6,354 nucleotides of DNA from a bacterium (GTDB lineage: Bacteria > UBA9089 > CG2-30-40-21). The position numbers were made by a program, and so were the translations under genes. Below, piece after piece: positions 1 to 6,083 of this stretch. Within the stretch, counting starts at the first letter, position 1; every line of letters starts with the position of its first letter. The notes under the pieces were generated by a model. That model was not told the origin of the DNA and did not search any database. It saw nothing but the letters and a program-made list of their open reading frames with translations. The stretch is from the NCBI GenBank assembly GCA_030018795.1, contig JASEHA010000139.1:1-6354 (forward strand), given 5' to 3'.

Positions 1-95
1 ATCAATATATTGTGGTGCTTGCTCATGAATTTTGACTTTTTACACAGCCTGACGAATGTGAGCGTTGCATAGCAGTTAAAGCCATATCTACAGTA
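1..95. other. Flank downstream of murJ, no gene identified
   Basis: This is the stretch beyond the murJ stop codon. The only open frame is a short plus-strand one from base 1 to a TAG at 70-72, which runs in from outside the window and gives too little protein to assign (it includes NFDFLHSLTNVSVA). No hairpin followed by a T-run is visible on the minus strand, so I do not see a terminator for murJ inside the window. It could be the end of a neighbouring gene or an insertion-sequence flank, but nothing here decides this. Confidence 0.3.
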
Positions 96-1664
96 TTATT
101 GTTTCAACTTTCTCATATTTAAAACCGATTCAATCTCCTCTACCCTTAGCAGTTTACACATGCCTACAAAGATTATGCCTCCTGCAAGGACTCCACAAAT
201 TGTTTGGGCAGCATAACCATCAAGGTTTATATTGATATACCAGCAGGCAATACCCATTATTCCTGAGGCAATTAATATCCGACAATAAGAGGATTGAAGG
301 ATGCTATGGAAAGAAAAAGGGGCAAGGGTATTATCCATGGTTTTTATTCTTTTTCTGAGAATGATTAATAAAAACCCCATGTTCACCCCGGCAGAGATGG
401 ATGTAGCCAATGCCAGTCCCATGTGCGACATAAATCTCATCAGGATAAGATTGAGGATAATGTTTATAAATACACAGCCAATACTGATTTTAACCGGTGT
501 TTTTGTATCCTTTAATGAATAAAAGGTAGGAACAAGTATCTTTAAGGCAGCATAGGGGAAAAGACCAACCGCATAGCAGATAAGGGCATGAGCTGTGGCT
601 ATGGTATCCTGTCGATGAAATTCTCCATGCTCATAGATCAAGCCAATGATTGGCTCACTCAAAACTATCAAGCCTATGGTTGATGGAATGGTTAAAAGAA
701 AGAGCAGCCTAAAACAAAAGGCTATGGTGTTTTTTATACCCGCAATATCACCCTTTGAAACACAGGCAGCAATCGTGGGCAGGCTTACCGTACCTATGGC
801 TACTCCAAATACCCCCAAAGGGAGATACATCAGCCTAAAGCTGTAGTTCAGGTACGAAACGCTGCCGTCATGCAGGAGTGAAGCCAATAATGTGTTGATA
901 AAAATATTTATCTGCATGGCTGCCAGACCAATAGCAGCAGGAGCCATAATCTTGATGATCCTTCTTACCCCTTCATCCTTGAAGCTAATCTGAAATGTAT
1001 ATCGAAATCCTGCCTTTATCAATGAAGGAACCTGAACAAAAAGCTGTGTCATTCCACCCAATAACGCCCCAATGGCCATGCCTATAATTGGCTCTTTAAG
1101 AAAGGGACAGATAATAAACCCCGCTCCAATCATGCAAATGTTAAAAGTTGCTGGAGCAAGTGCAGAGACAGTAAAATGGTGTAAGGAGTTTAATGCTCCC
1201 ATAATCAGGGCAGAGATGCTTACCATGATCAGAAAAGGGAACATGATTCGAGTGAGGGTGATGGTTAGCTGGGTTTTTCCGGGTGTTTCTGCAAACCCTG
1301 GAGCAATCAGGCTGACAATATTTGGAGCAAATACTATTCCCAGAATCGTAATAAGAGAAAGAATAAGCAGTAAGGCATTGATGGCCAGGTTTGCCATTCT
1401 AAAAGCATCTTGAAGGGAACGCTTTTTCATGCAATCTGTAAACACCGGAACAAAGGCAGAGGAAAGGGCACCCTCCGCGAACATATCCCGCAAGAGGTTT
1501 GGAATCCTGAAGGCAGCCACAAAGGCATCGTTTACTGCAGATGCTCCAAAGAAAAAGGCAAAGACCTGTTCCCTTATTAATCCCAAAATTCTCGAAAGCA
1601 TGGTTGCCCCGCTAACGATACTGACAGATTTGGCTATTGATTTATTTTCACTTGTTTTGTTCAC
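96..1664 (-). CDS. murJ: Lipid II flippase MurJ (MviN family)
   Basis: An integral inner-membrane protein of the MOP exporter superfamily that flips undecaprenyl-linked lipid II from cytoplasm to periplasm for peptidoglycan assembly. The 522 residues match the usual MurJ length (about 510) and are hydrophobic throughout, consistent with 14 membrane helices. The N-terminal signature is intact: SRILGLIRE (Arg25, Arg31), NDAF (Asp46), then RIPNLLRDMFAEGALSSAFVP (Arg59). FRLMYLPLGVFGVAIGT carries Arg277. By position these correspond to the functionally important Arg18, Arg24, Asp39, Arg52 and Arg270 of the E. coli protein. The start is GTG at 1664-1662, with a weak AAGG at 1675-1672 seven bases upstream; no better start precedes the conserved first helix. 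It lies 141 bp downstream of lpxD in the same orientation, so it could be co-transcribed, but a hairpin in the spacer may reduce read-through. The stop is TAA. Nothing appears truncated or missing. The family assignment is secure. Confidence 0.95.
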   Translation of the reverse strand: MNKTSENKSIAKSVSIVSGATMLSRILGLIREQVFAFFFGASAVNDAFVAAFRIPNLLRDMFAEGALSSAFVPVFTDCMKKRSLQDAFRMANLAINALLLILSLITILGIVFAPNIVSLIAPGFAETPGKTQLTITLTRIMFPFLIMVSISALIMGALNSLHHFTVSALAPATFNICMIGAGFIICPFLKEPIIGMAIGALLGGMTQLFVQVPSLIKAGFRYTFQISFKDEGVRRIIKIMAPAAIGLAAMQINIFINTLLASLLHDGSVSYLNYSFRLMYLPLGVFGVAIGTVSLPTIAACVSKGDIAGIKNTIAFCFRLLFLLTIPSTIGLIVLSEPIIGLIYEHGEFHRQDTIATAHALICYAVGLFPYAALKILVPTFYSLKDTKTPVKISIGCVFINIILNLILMRFMSHMGLALATSISAGVNMGFLLIILRKRIKTMDNTLAPFSFHSILQSSYCRILIASGIMGIACWYININLDGYAAQTICGVLAGGIIFVGMCKLLRVEEIESVLNMRKLKQ

Positions 1665-1704
1665 TTTTTTGCCTTATTTGTTCTACATTGCTTTACAGAC
1701 AAGG

Positions 1705-1735
1705 ATAAAAACCCTGTTTTTACGAGGGTTTTTAT
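1705..1735 (-). terminator. A/T-flanked hairpin between lpxD and murJ (possible terminator or attenuator)
   Basis: Two perfect 11-base arms, ATAAAAACCCT (1705-1715) and AGGGTTTTTAT (1725-1735), surround a 9-base loop. In minus-strand RNA this reads A-run, CCCU, loop, AGGG, U-run, the layout of a bidirectional intrinsic terminator. The GC core is only about three or four pairs, so termination may be weak. It sits about 70 bases after the lpxD stop and about 40 bases before the murJ GTG, so it could end the bamA-skp-lpxD transcript or act as a partial attenuator for murJ. Confidence 0.45.
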
Positions 1736-1775
1736 TGCTGGCAACTTTTATTGCTGACTGGAAACTTTTGTTGCC
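1730..1775. repeat. Short direct repeats in the murJ leader
   Basis: TTTTATTGCTG occurs at 1730-1740 and again at 1746-1756, with a period of 16 bases. A degenerate third copy, CTTTTGTTGCC, follows at 1765-1775. TGGCAAC (1739-1745) and GTTGCCA (1770-1776) also form a 7-base inverted repeat. The first copy overlaps the right arm of the 1705-1735 hairpin. The role is unknown; a regulator-binding site or simple local duplication are both possible. Confidence 0.35.
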
Positions 1776-1805
1776 ACGGATATTTTCTAACTAACCAGCT
1801 GTCTG

Positions 1806-2912
1806 TCATGTCCCCTCGTCGCTATTTTCCATGTCAGTCGAGGGGTTCTTTGCCTTCATCTCCTTAAACAACCCTGGCAGCTTTTCTATATATGCCTTTT
1901 GTTTCAATTCATCCCGATATGGCCGGGCAGGAAATCCAGAGACCATGCTTTTAGGGGGAATATCCTTCATTACACCAGATTTTGCCCCAATAATAGAGTG
2001 ATGTCCAATAATAACATGGTCTGAAACCGCTCCTTTTCCAGCGATAATCACCCCATCCTCTATTATTGCACTCCCGCCAATAGCTGATTGAGCAACTAAG
2101 ATACAATTTTTTCCAATCTTAACATTATGCCCAATCTGAACTAAGTTATCAATCTTTGTCCCGCTTCCAATAATAGTTGAGCCAATCGTTGCCCTGTCTA
2201 TGGTCGTATTTGCTCCTATCTCAACCCCATCCTCAATAATAACATTTCCTGTCTGCGGAATCTTATGGTGTCTTTCGTCTACCTTGACATAACCAAAACC
2301 ATCTGCACCAATAATACATCCGGAATGAATAATCACCTTCCTGCCAATGATGGTATTTTTATATAGGGTTACATTGCTATGGATGACTGCCTCATCCCCA
2401 ATCTGGGCCGCTTTGCCAACATATACAAATGGATAAAGTATTGCATTGCCGCCAATTATTGCCCCTTTGTCAACAACCACATGCGGATAGATGGTTACAT
2501 CCCTGCCCAATTGGGCATCTTCGGCAATAATACTTGATGGATGAATACTGGGTGTGGATTTTTCTTGAGGGTAAAACAGGTTAAGCAGCAGGGATAATGC
2601 CAGCCTCGGGTTCTTGACTCGAATAGCTGGTATTGTGCCTTCACCCCCGGGAAGAAGTGGTAAGGCAGATTCCTTTACCCCTTCAGGGAGGATAACGGCT
2701 GAGGCATAGATTGTCTGATTCAGGTGTTTGGGGTTAACAACAACAACTATCTGCCCCTTGCCAGAGGGTATTACTGCCTCATCCAGACCAATTACACCAG
2801 ATATTTCAATAGAAGAATCTGCATTGCCAAGCAATTCCCCCTCAACCAATCTTGCTATTTCTGACAGAGTAGGGAACGGTCGCGACCGTTCCCTGCTTGA
2901 TGGCTTAATCAC
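1806..2912 (-). CDS. lpxD: UDP-3-O-acylglucosamine N-acyltransferase LpxD
   Basis: LpxD catalyses the third step of lipid A synthesis in the cytoplasm, transferring a 3-hydroxyacyl chain from acyl-ACP to the 2-amino group of UDP-3-O-acylglucosamine. The 368 residues divide into an N-terminal uridine-binding domain (about 14-115), a left-handed beta-helix of hexapeptide repeats (about 120-320) and a C-terminal helix (about 332-355). The LpxD motif SGCIIGADGFGY is at 197-208. QIGHNV provides His262, matching the catalytic His239 of E. coli, and SGFPARPYR closes the helix domain. The start is GTG at 2912-2910, supported by GGAG at 2924-2921 (8-base spacing) and by one-base overlap with the skp stop (TAGTG), implying translational coupling. 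The protein is longer than E. coli LpxD (341 aa), partly because residues 7-14 (RERSRPFP) are encoded exactly by a 24-bp palindrome and look inserted before the family's usual beginning (TLSEIARLVEGEL). The core enzyme appears intact. Confidence 0.95.
   Translation of the reverse strand: MIKPSSRERSRPFPTLSEIARLVEGELLGNADSSIEISGVIGLDEAVIPSGKGQIVVVVNPKHLNQTIYASAVILPEGVKESALPLLPGGEGTIPAIRVKNPRLALSLLLNLFYPQEKSTPSIHPSSIIAEDAQLGRDVTIYPHVVVDKGAIIGGNAILYPFVYVGKAAQIGDEAVIHSNVTLYKNTIIGRKVIIHSGCIIGADGFGYVKVDERHHKIPQTGNVIIEDGVEIGANTTIDRATIGSTIIGSGTKIDNLVQIGHNVKIGKNCILVAQSAIGGSAIIEDGVIIAGKGAVSDHVIIGHHSIIGAKSGVMKDIPPKSMVSGFPARPYRDELKQKAYIEKLPGLFKEMKAKNPSTDMENSDEGT
1812..1845 (-). repeat. Inverted repeat at the 3' end of lpxD
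   Basis: CCCCTCG (1812-1818) and CGAGGGG (1839-1845) are perfect 7-base complementary arms around a 20-base loop, inside the last codons of lpxD. CATGTC is also repeated directly at 1807-1812 and 1830-1835. The stem is GC-rich but has no T-run after it, so it is not a canonical terminator. It could protect the mRNA 3' end or be incidental. Confidence 0.3.
2871..2894. repeat. Perfect 24-bp palindrome inside the lpxD N-terminus
   Basis: Each half reads AGGGAACGGTCG followed directly by its reverse complement, with no central spacer and no mismatch; the next outward pair (2870/2895) does not match. It is GC-rich against AT-rich surroundings. Relative to the GTG at 2912 it occupies exactly codons 7 to 14 and encodes RERSRPFP. 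Perfect symmetry, in-phase length (24 = 8 x 3) and placement before the conserved LpxD start suggest an inserted dispersed palindromic element tolerated in a coding region, comparable in principle to Rickettsia palindromic elements. Whether it recurs in this genome cannot be seen from one copy. Confidence 0.75.
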
Positions 2913-3457
2913 TAATTCTTCTCCAAACTCTTGCTTCCTGACTTTTGATTCTCCTTCTCAATCATCTCCATGACATCATTGGTTAAATCCAACCCGGTGG
3001 CAGCATAAAGAGTGCTGCCCTTTTCTATGACCAGCTGAAGATTTTTGTTCTTAGCAATTTCAGATATAGCAGCATAAATATCATCAACGATTTCCTTTGT
3101 TAATCGCTGCTCATTAGCCTCTATCTCTGCACTCACATCTTCCTTATAGTTCATGATATCAGCTATCTTATCATTGATTACCTTCTTTTGTTTTTCCTTT
3201 TCCTCATCAGACAACAGAAGAGCAGTTGAATCTAATTTCTCTTTTAATGCCTTGATCTCTTCTTGTTTTGCCTGAAATGTATCCTGAAATTTGGCTATAT
3301 CCTGCTCCATGGATTCCCTGGCTGTTTTTGCCTTAGGATGATTTTCAAACACACTCTTTGTATCGACCAGACCGATATTGACCTCAGCTTTTACATAACC
3401 TGCAAAACAGGTCAAAAACATAGCACTTACCATTACCAACAAACACCTTCTTAACAT
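2912..3457 (-). CDS. skp: Periplasmic chaperone of the OmpH/Skp family
   Basis: A small exported chaperone that, in the known family, forms a jellyfish-like trimer and holds unfolded outer-membrane proteins on the way to BamA. From ATG 3457 the product is 181 residues, typical of the family. Residues 1-24 are a signal peptide (MLRR, hydrophobic core, cleavage expected after YVKA). Mature sequence begins EVNIGLVDTKSVFENHPKAK, the usual first strand and helix; residues 40-125 are a charged heptad-like coiled coil rich in E, K and Q; the closing strand and helix include LQLVIEKGSTLYAATGLDLT. A GTG at 3463 is also in frame, but AAGGAGG (3473-3467) is only 3 bases from it and 9 from the ATG, so I chose the ATG. 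The Cys at position 17 lacks a good lipobox (Thr precedes it). It lies between bamA and lpxD, the standard position, and overlaps lpxD by one base. Confidence 0.9.
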   Translation of the reverse strand: MLRRCLLVMVSAMFLTCFAGYVKAEVNIGLVDTKSVFENHPKAKTARESMEQDIAKFQDTFQAKQEEIKALKEKLDSTALLLSDEEKEKQKKVINDKIADIMNYKEDVSAEIEANEQRLTKEIVDDIYAAISEIAKNKNLQLVIEKGSTLYAATGLDLTNDVMEMIEKENQKSGSKSLEKN

Positions 3458-3463
3458 TCTCAC

Positions 3464-3536
3464 TTGCCTCCTTGAAATTTAATTACCACTAAAGGCACGG
3501 AGATATCACTGAAACAAGCTGTCTATAAGGAGGCAA
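3464..3536 (-). promoter_or_regulatory. skp ribosome-binding site with a complementary sequence in its leader
   Basis: In the minus-strand transcript the skp Shine-Dalgarno lies in AAGGAGGCAA (plus-strand TTGCCTCCTT at 3464-3473). A perfect 10-base complement, UUGCCUCCUU in RNA (plus AAGGAGGCAA at 3527-3536), lies 53 bases upstream. Pairing the two would bury the whole Shine-Dalgarno and leave the ATG at 3457 just outside the stem. This is the arrangement of a sequestering leader hairpin, but no ligand domain is recognised and function is inferred only from complementarity. Confidence 0.45.
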
Positions 3537-3620
3537 TTTTCACCCACTACCCCCTCTCAAAGAGGGGATTACCAGCGATTCTCTCTTTTCTCCATTTTCT
3601 TTCTCTGTGTCTTAAGTGGT
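3485..3620. repeat. MITE-like inverted-repeat cassette between bamA and skp
   Basis: The spacer is bracketed by imperfect inverted arms: ACCACTAAAGGCACGGAGA at 3485-3503 and, read on the other strand, ACCACTTAAGACACAGAGA at 3602-3620, with 16 of 19 positions identical. The 136-bp unit contains no open reading frame and encloses a perfect hairpin at 3551-3567. Sequences of the ACCACtAAGgCACgaAGA type are, to my recollection, seen repeatedly in intergenic regions of environmental genomes. No convincing target-site duplication abuts the arms (AATTTA occurs near both ends, at 3476-3481 and 3622-3627, but not adjacent to the left arm). Confidence 0.45.
3551..3567. repeat. Hairpin after bamA, inside the spacer cassette
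   Basis: CCCCTCT (3551-3557) and AGAGGGG (3561-3567) form a perfect 7-base stem with a 3-base loop. It is about 75 bases past the bamA stop. No T-run follows on either strand, so it is not a standard intrinsic terminator; it could stabilise the bamA mRNA end or reduce read-through into skp. Confidence 0.5.
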
Positions 3621-3642
3621 GAATTTATATCTGACCTCTTCC

Positions 3643-5961
3643 CTAAAACGACGGGCCCATACCAAAATGAATCTTGGTATCATTCTTTACCTGCCCTGGT
3701 GCATCACTCAATCTCCAGGCATAATCCATGCGGATAGGACCTATGGGACTATTAATCCTTATCCCCAATCCTGCCCCATATTTTAGCTCAGAGAAATCAA
3801 AATCAGAAGTCTTTTTCCAGACATTACCGCAGTCAGCAAACAATACTCCATAGAGTTGTTTGGGTGCAATAGGAAAACGATATTCAATATTCCCTACAAA
3901 AACCGCCTCTCCTCCTTCTTGTTTTCCATTTATATCCTGAGAACAAATACTTCTTTCTTCATAACCGCGAATAGAATAATGTCCACCAATCCTAAATTTT
4001 TCATAATCAGGTGATGTGTCATTACCCTTTAATTTAGTAATAATTCCAAAACGGCTGTGAACAGCCAGAACAAATTTCCACCAGCTGGGAACATAATAGG
4101 TGGTATCTATTGTTGGCTTGTAATAGTCAACATCTCCACCCAATATGCCGCCAACCAGATCCTGCGAGATATCCCAAAAACAGCCTGACTCAGGATTGAA
4201 TATATCATCACCCATCTTAGCATTTCGCATAAACCTGAGATTTAAGACTGAGGTCTTAACAAAATCCTGTCCCCATCTGGTCTTCCACTCATTGATAGAA
4301 TCAGAAACATTAGCTGACATATCTCTCATAGAAACCTCTTCATATTTATATTTGCAGCTCAAGCTATTGTGTTTTGATGTATCACGGCTGGATCTTATTG
4401 CCCCACCCTTTCTGACACTGGCATAATCAGTATATTTATCTCTGGTATGCCATGACTCAATACCAATCAGTGTCTTTGGCTGCCTGTCTTTGAACCACGG
4501 ATTGGTAAACCCAAACTCATAGTTGGTAATATTTTGTCCCAATTCACCCTTTATATTCATAGCATATCCCTTGCCTTTGAGGTTATTCAAGGTGCATTCA
4601 ACTGAGCCAAAGCCGCCTGGTTGAGAGCCATAACCTGCAGAGAAAAGGAATGTACCTGTTTTTCCTTCTTTAACATCTATAGCCAGAACCTTTTTGCCTT
4701 CCTCTGTTCCTGGCTTGACATTAAAAATTACCTCCTCAAAATAGCCAAGGTTGATAAGCCTCTGTCTGCTTAGCCTGACATTCTGTCCATCAAAAAGAGA
4801 GCCATCCTTAACAAGAAGCTCACGGCGGATAACATTTTCTTTGGTTTTTGTATTGCCTGCGATAAGGATTTTTTCTATATATGCCTGATTGCCCTCATAT
4901 ATCTTAAAGGTAACAAACACGGTCTTTGCTTCTACGTCTACATCCTCTTCTGGAGCAACCTGAGACGAGATATATCCTTTTTCAGCATATAAGTTATTAA
5001 TCATCTGCATATCCTGACTAATAGACATAATATTATACAGGCTATTCTCTCCTGTCTTTAATTTTGCCCTTATTTCAGCCTCAGGGATAAGCTTATTCCC
5101 AACAATCTCTATCCCTGTTATCTTGAATTGGTTGCCCTCAGAGATATTAATCGTAATTGTTATCCCTTTTTTTTCGCCTTTCTCGCCTTTCTCATCTTTA
5201 TTAAAAACAATATCACCAAGAGAGGTATTTGCCTGAAAATATCCTTTTGATTTATAATAATAGACAAGCCGCTGCAGGTCAATATCCAGCTCTGCCTTGT
5301 TATACCTTCCGCCCTTAACGGTTTTTATCTGCTTTTTTAGTGTTTTGGCTGGTATGGTATTATTCAAAAAGACTATTTCTTTTACCTTTATTAATTGTTT
5401 GGAATCAAGGCGAAAGACAACATCCACACCTTTCTCGCCTTTCTCGCCTTTTTCGCCCTTTTTCTCTTTTTCTGCGAAAGGTTTTATTTCACTGGTTATC
5501 TCTGAAAAGCAATACCCCTTTTCCTGACAATATTCCAGCATCTTTTGAATAGATTCTTTGACCTGATAGGGCTGGTATGGAGCATTTTCCTTCAAGGTTA
5601 TTACCTTTTTCAGTTCCTCATTGTCCGGCTCCTTGCTGCCGACAATGCTTATTGAAATAACCTTTTGCCGTTCCTTAACCGAAAAAACAAGGGTAGTTTT
5701 TCCATTTATTACCTTAGTAGAGGCAGACACATCCTCAAAATAGCCAAGTTTATAGATAGCACGAATATCTGCGTCTATCTTTTTTGTATTAAGACTGTCA
5801 CCCGGTTTAATACTCAGAACCCCAAGGATTGTGCCTTGGTGCACGGTTGTATTACCAATAATATTTATTGCAGTAATAACAGGTGCTGCCTCCTCTGTTT
5901 GGGCATAGAGATTGGTAGCAAGTAAAAGAAACATAGCCATGATAGATATCTTTTGCATCAT
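3643..5961 (-). CDS. bamA: Outer membrane protein assembly factor BamA (Omp85)
   Basis: The central, essential component of the beta-barrel assembly machine, which folds and inserts outer-membrane proteins including the LPS transporter. From ATG 5961 the product is 772 residues. Residues 1-20 are a signal peptide (cleavage after NLYA). Five POTRA domains follow at about 28-97, 100-187, 190-276, 279-357 and 360-432; the last contains VIRRELLVKDGSLFDG and QRLINLGYFEEV. The 16-strand barrel covers about 435-772, with the Omp85 loop-6 motif IRGYEE (664-669) inside RIGGHYSIRGYEERS, the SPIGPIRMDYAW motif (738-749) and a terminal Phe recognised by the machine. A longer in-frame start at 5991 is TTG; AAGGAG at 5976-5971, 9 bases before the ATG, and the immediate signal peptide favour 5961. 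Two Gly-Glu-Lys repeat loops (about 167-178 and 257-266) are unusual. Seven cysteines are present, more than I would expect in an exported protein. It is first in the cluster, behind its own promoter. Confidence 0.96.
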   Translation of the reverse strand: MMQKISIMAMFLLLATNLYAQTEEAAPVITAINIIGNTTVHQGTILGVLSIKPGDSLNTKKIDADIRAIYKLGYFEDVSASTKVINGKTTLVFSVKERQKVISISIVGSKEPDNEELKKVITLKENAPYQPYQVKESIQKMLEYCQEKGYCFSEITSEIKPFAEKEKKGEKGEKGEKGVDVVFRLDSKQLIKVKEIVFLNNTIPAKTLKKQIKTVKGGRYNKAELDIDLQRLVYYYKSKGYFQANTSLGDIVFNKDEKGEKGEKKGITITINISEGNQFKITGIEIVGNKLIPEAEIRAKLKTGENSLYNIMSISQDMQMINNLYAEKGYISSQVAPEEDVDVEAKTVFVTFKIYEGNQAYIEKILIAGNTKTKENVIRRELLVKDGSLFDGQNVRLSRQRLINLGYFEEVIFNVKPGTEEGKKVLAIDVKEGKTGTFLFSAGYGSQPGGFGSVECTLNNLKGKGYAMNIKGELGQNITNYEFGFTNPWFKDRQPKTLIGIESWHTRDKYTDYASVRKGGAIRSSRDTSKHNSLSCKYKYEEVSMRDMSANVSDSINEWKTRWGQDFVKTSVLNLRFMRNAKMGDDIFNPESGCFWDISQDLVGGILGGDVDYYKPTIDTTYYVPSWWKFVLAVHSRFGIITKLKGNDTSPDYEKFRIGGHYSIRGYEERSICSQDINGKQEGGEAVFVGNIEYRFPIAPKQLYGVLFADCGNVWKKTSDFDFSELKYGAGLGIRINSPIGPIRMDYAWRLSDAPGQVKNDTKIHFGMGPSF
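5170..5196 (-). repeat. 9-bp minisatellite in bamA, POTRA3 loop
   Basis: On the plus strand the units are TTTTTCGCC (5170-5178), TTTCTCGCC (5179-5187) and a degenerate TTTCTCATC (5188-5196). Read on the coding strand they give D-E-K-G-E-K-G-E-K, residues 256-264 of BamA, followed by K-G and the last strand of POTRA3 (ITITINISEG). The unit is nine bases, so copy-number change would keep the frame. Confidence 0.75.
5431..5457 (-). repeat. 9-bp minisatellite in bamA, POTRA2 loop
   Basis: Two identical plus-strand units TTTCTCGCC (5431-5439, 5440-5448) and one single-base variant TTTTTCGCC (5449-5457) encode three Gly-Glu-Lys triplets in BamA residues 169-177. A lysine/glutamate-rich stretch (AEKEKK) precedes them, and the last strand of POTRA2 (VDVVFRLD) follows. 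The unit matches that at 5170-5196, about 260 bp away, at the equivalent place in the next domain. Confidence 0.8.
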
Positions 5962-5970
5962 ACGATTTCT

Positions 5971-5976
5971 CTCCTT
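5971..5976 (-). promoter_or_regulatory. Ribosome-binding site that fixes the bamA start
   Basis: AAGGAG on the minus strand lies 9 bases before the ATG at 5961. A second ATG follows immediately (5958), also usable at 12 bases. This site lies downstream of the alternative TTG at 5991, which argues against the longer reading. Confidence 0.8.
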
Positions 5977-5984
5977 TTCTTTGG

Positions 5985-6032
5985 GCAGCAATTATAATTT
6001 TGACATACAGCGACTTTATCGCTCTCTGCTGC
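5985..6032 (-). promoter_or_regulatory. Foldable 5' leader of bamA
   Basis: In the minus-strand leader, GCAGCA (6032-6027) can pair with UGCUGC (5990-5985), enclosing a smaller hairpin of AGCGA (6023-6019) and UCGCU (6013-6009) with a 5-base loop. The outer stem ends 8 bases before the Shine-Dalgarno. The pairs are short (6 and 5 bp) and match no riboswitch class that I recognise, so the fold may be incidental or a stabilising leader. Confidence 0.3.
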
Positions 6033-6054
6033 AACGAATAGTTTTTACAAATTG

Positions 6055-6083
6055 AGTTTATCATATAAGCTATTGGATGTCAA
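6055..6083 (-). promoter_or_regulatory. Sigma70-type promoter for bamA
   Basis: On the minus strand, a perfect -35 TTGACA (6083-6078) is followed 17 bases later by TAAACT (6060-6055, four of six matches to TATAAT), with a TG one base before it, as in an extended -10. Transcription would start near 6048 and give a leader of roughly 85 bases before the bamA ATG. It is the best promoter candidate I see in the window and probably drives bamA, skp and lpxD. Confidence 0.6.

Noticed and set aside
1072..1413. Plus-strand open frame of 113 codons opposite murJ
   Set aside because: It lies wholly antisense to a clearly conserved membrane protein, has no recognisable motif, and is explained as a reverse-strand shadow of murJ.
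1429..1794. Plus-strand open frame of 121 codons spanning the murJ start and spacer
   Set aside because: Most of it is antisense to the conserved N-terminus of murJ. The remainder translates AT-rich spacer with the hairpin, and no family is recognisable.
2871..2894. CRISPR repeat or transcription-factor operator at the palindrome
   Set aside because: There is a single copy with no spacers, and it is inside a coding region in exact codon phase, so an inserted coding palindrome is a better reading than an array or operator.
3458..3463. GTG start of skp at 3463
   Set aside because: The Shine-Dalgarno would be only 3 bases away; the ATG at 3457 has a 9-base spacing and gives a normal signal peptide.
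3551..3567. Intrinsic terminator of bamA
   Set aside because: The stem is good but no T-run follows on either strand, so I list it only as a hairpin.
5297..5552. Plus-strand frames with SPFSPFSPF or RLSRLFRPF repeats
   Set aside because: These are the reverse-strand translation of the bamA Gly-Glu-Lys minisatellite, not separate genes.
5962..5991. Longer bamA start at 5991
   Set aside because: It would be a TTG codon and would put ten charged residues before the signal peptide; a strong AAGGAG lies 9 bases before the ATG at 5961.
5852..6064. Minus-strand 70-codon frame overlapping the bamA start
   Set aside because: It is out of frame with the bamA signal peptide and covers the promoter leader; it has no family features.
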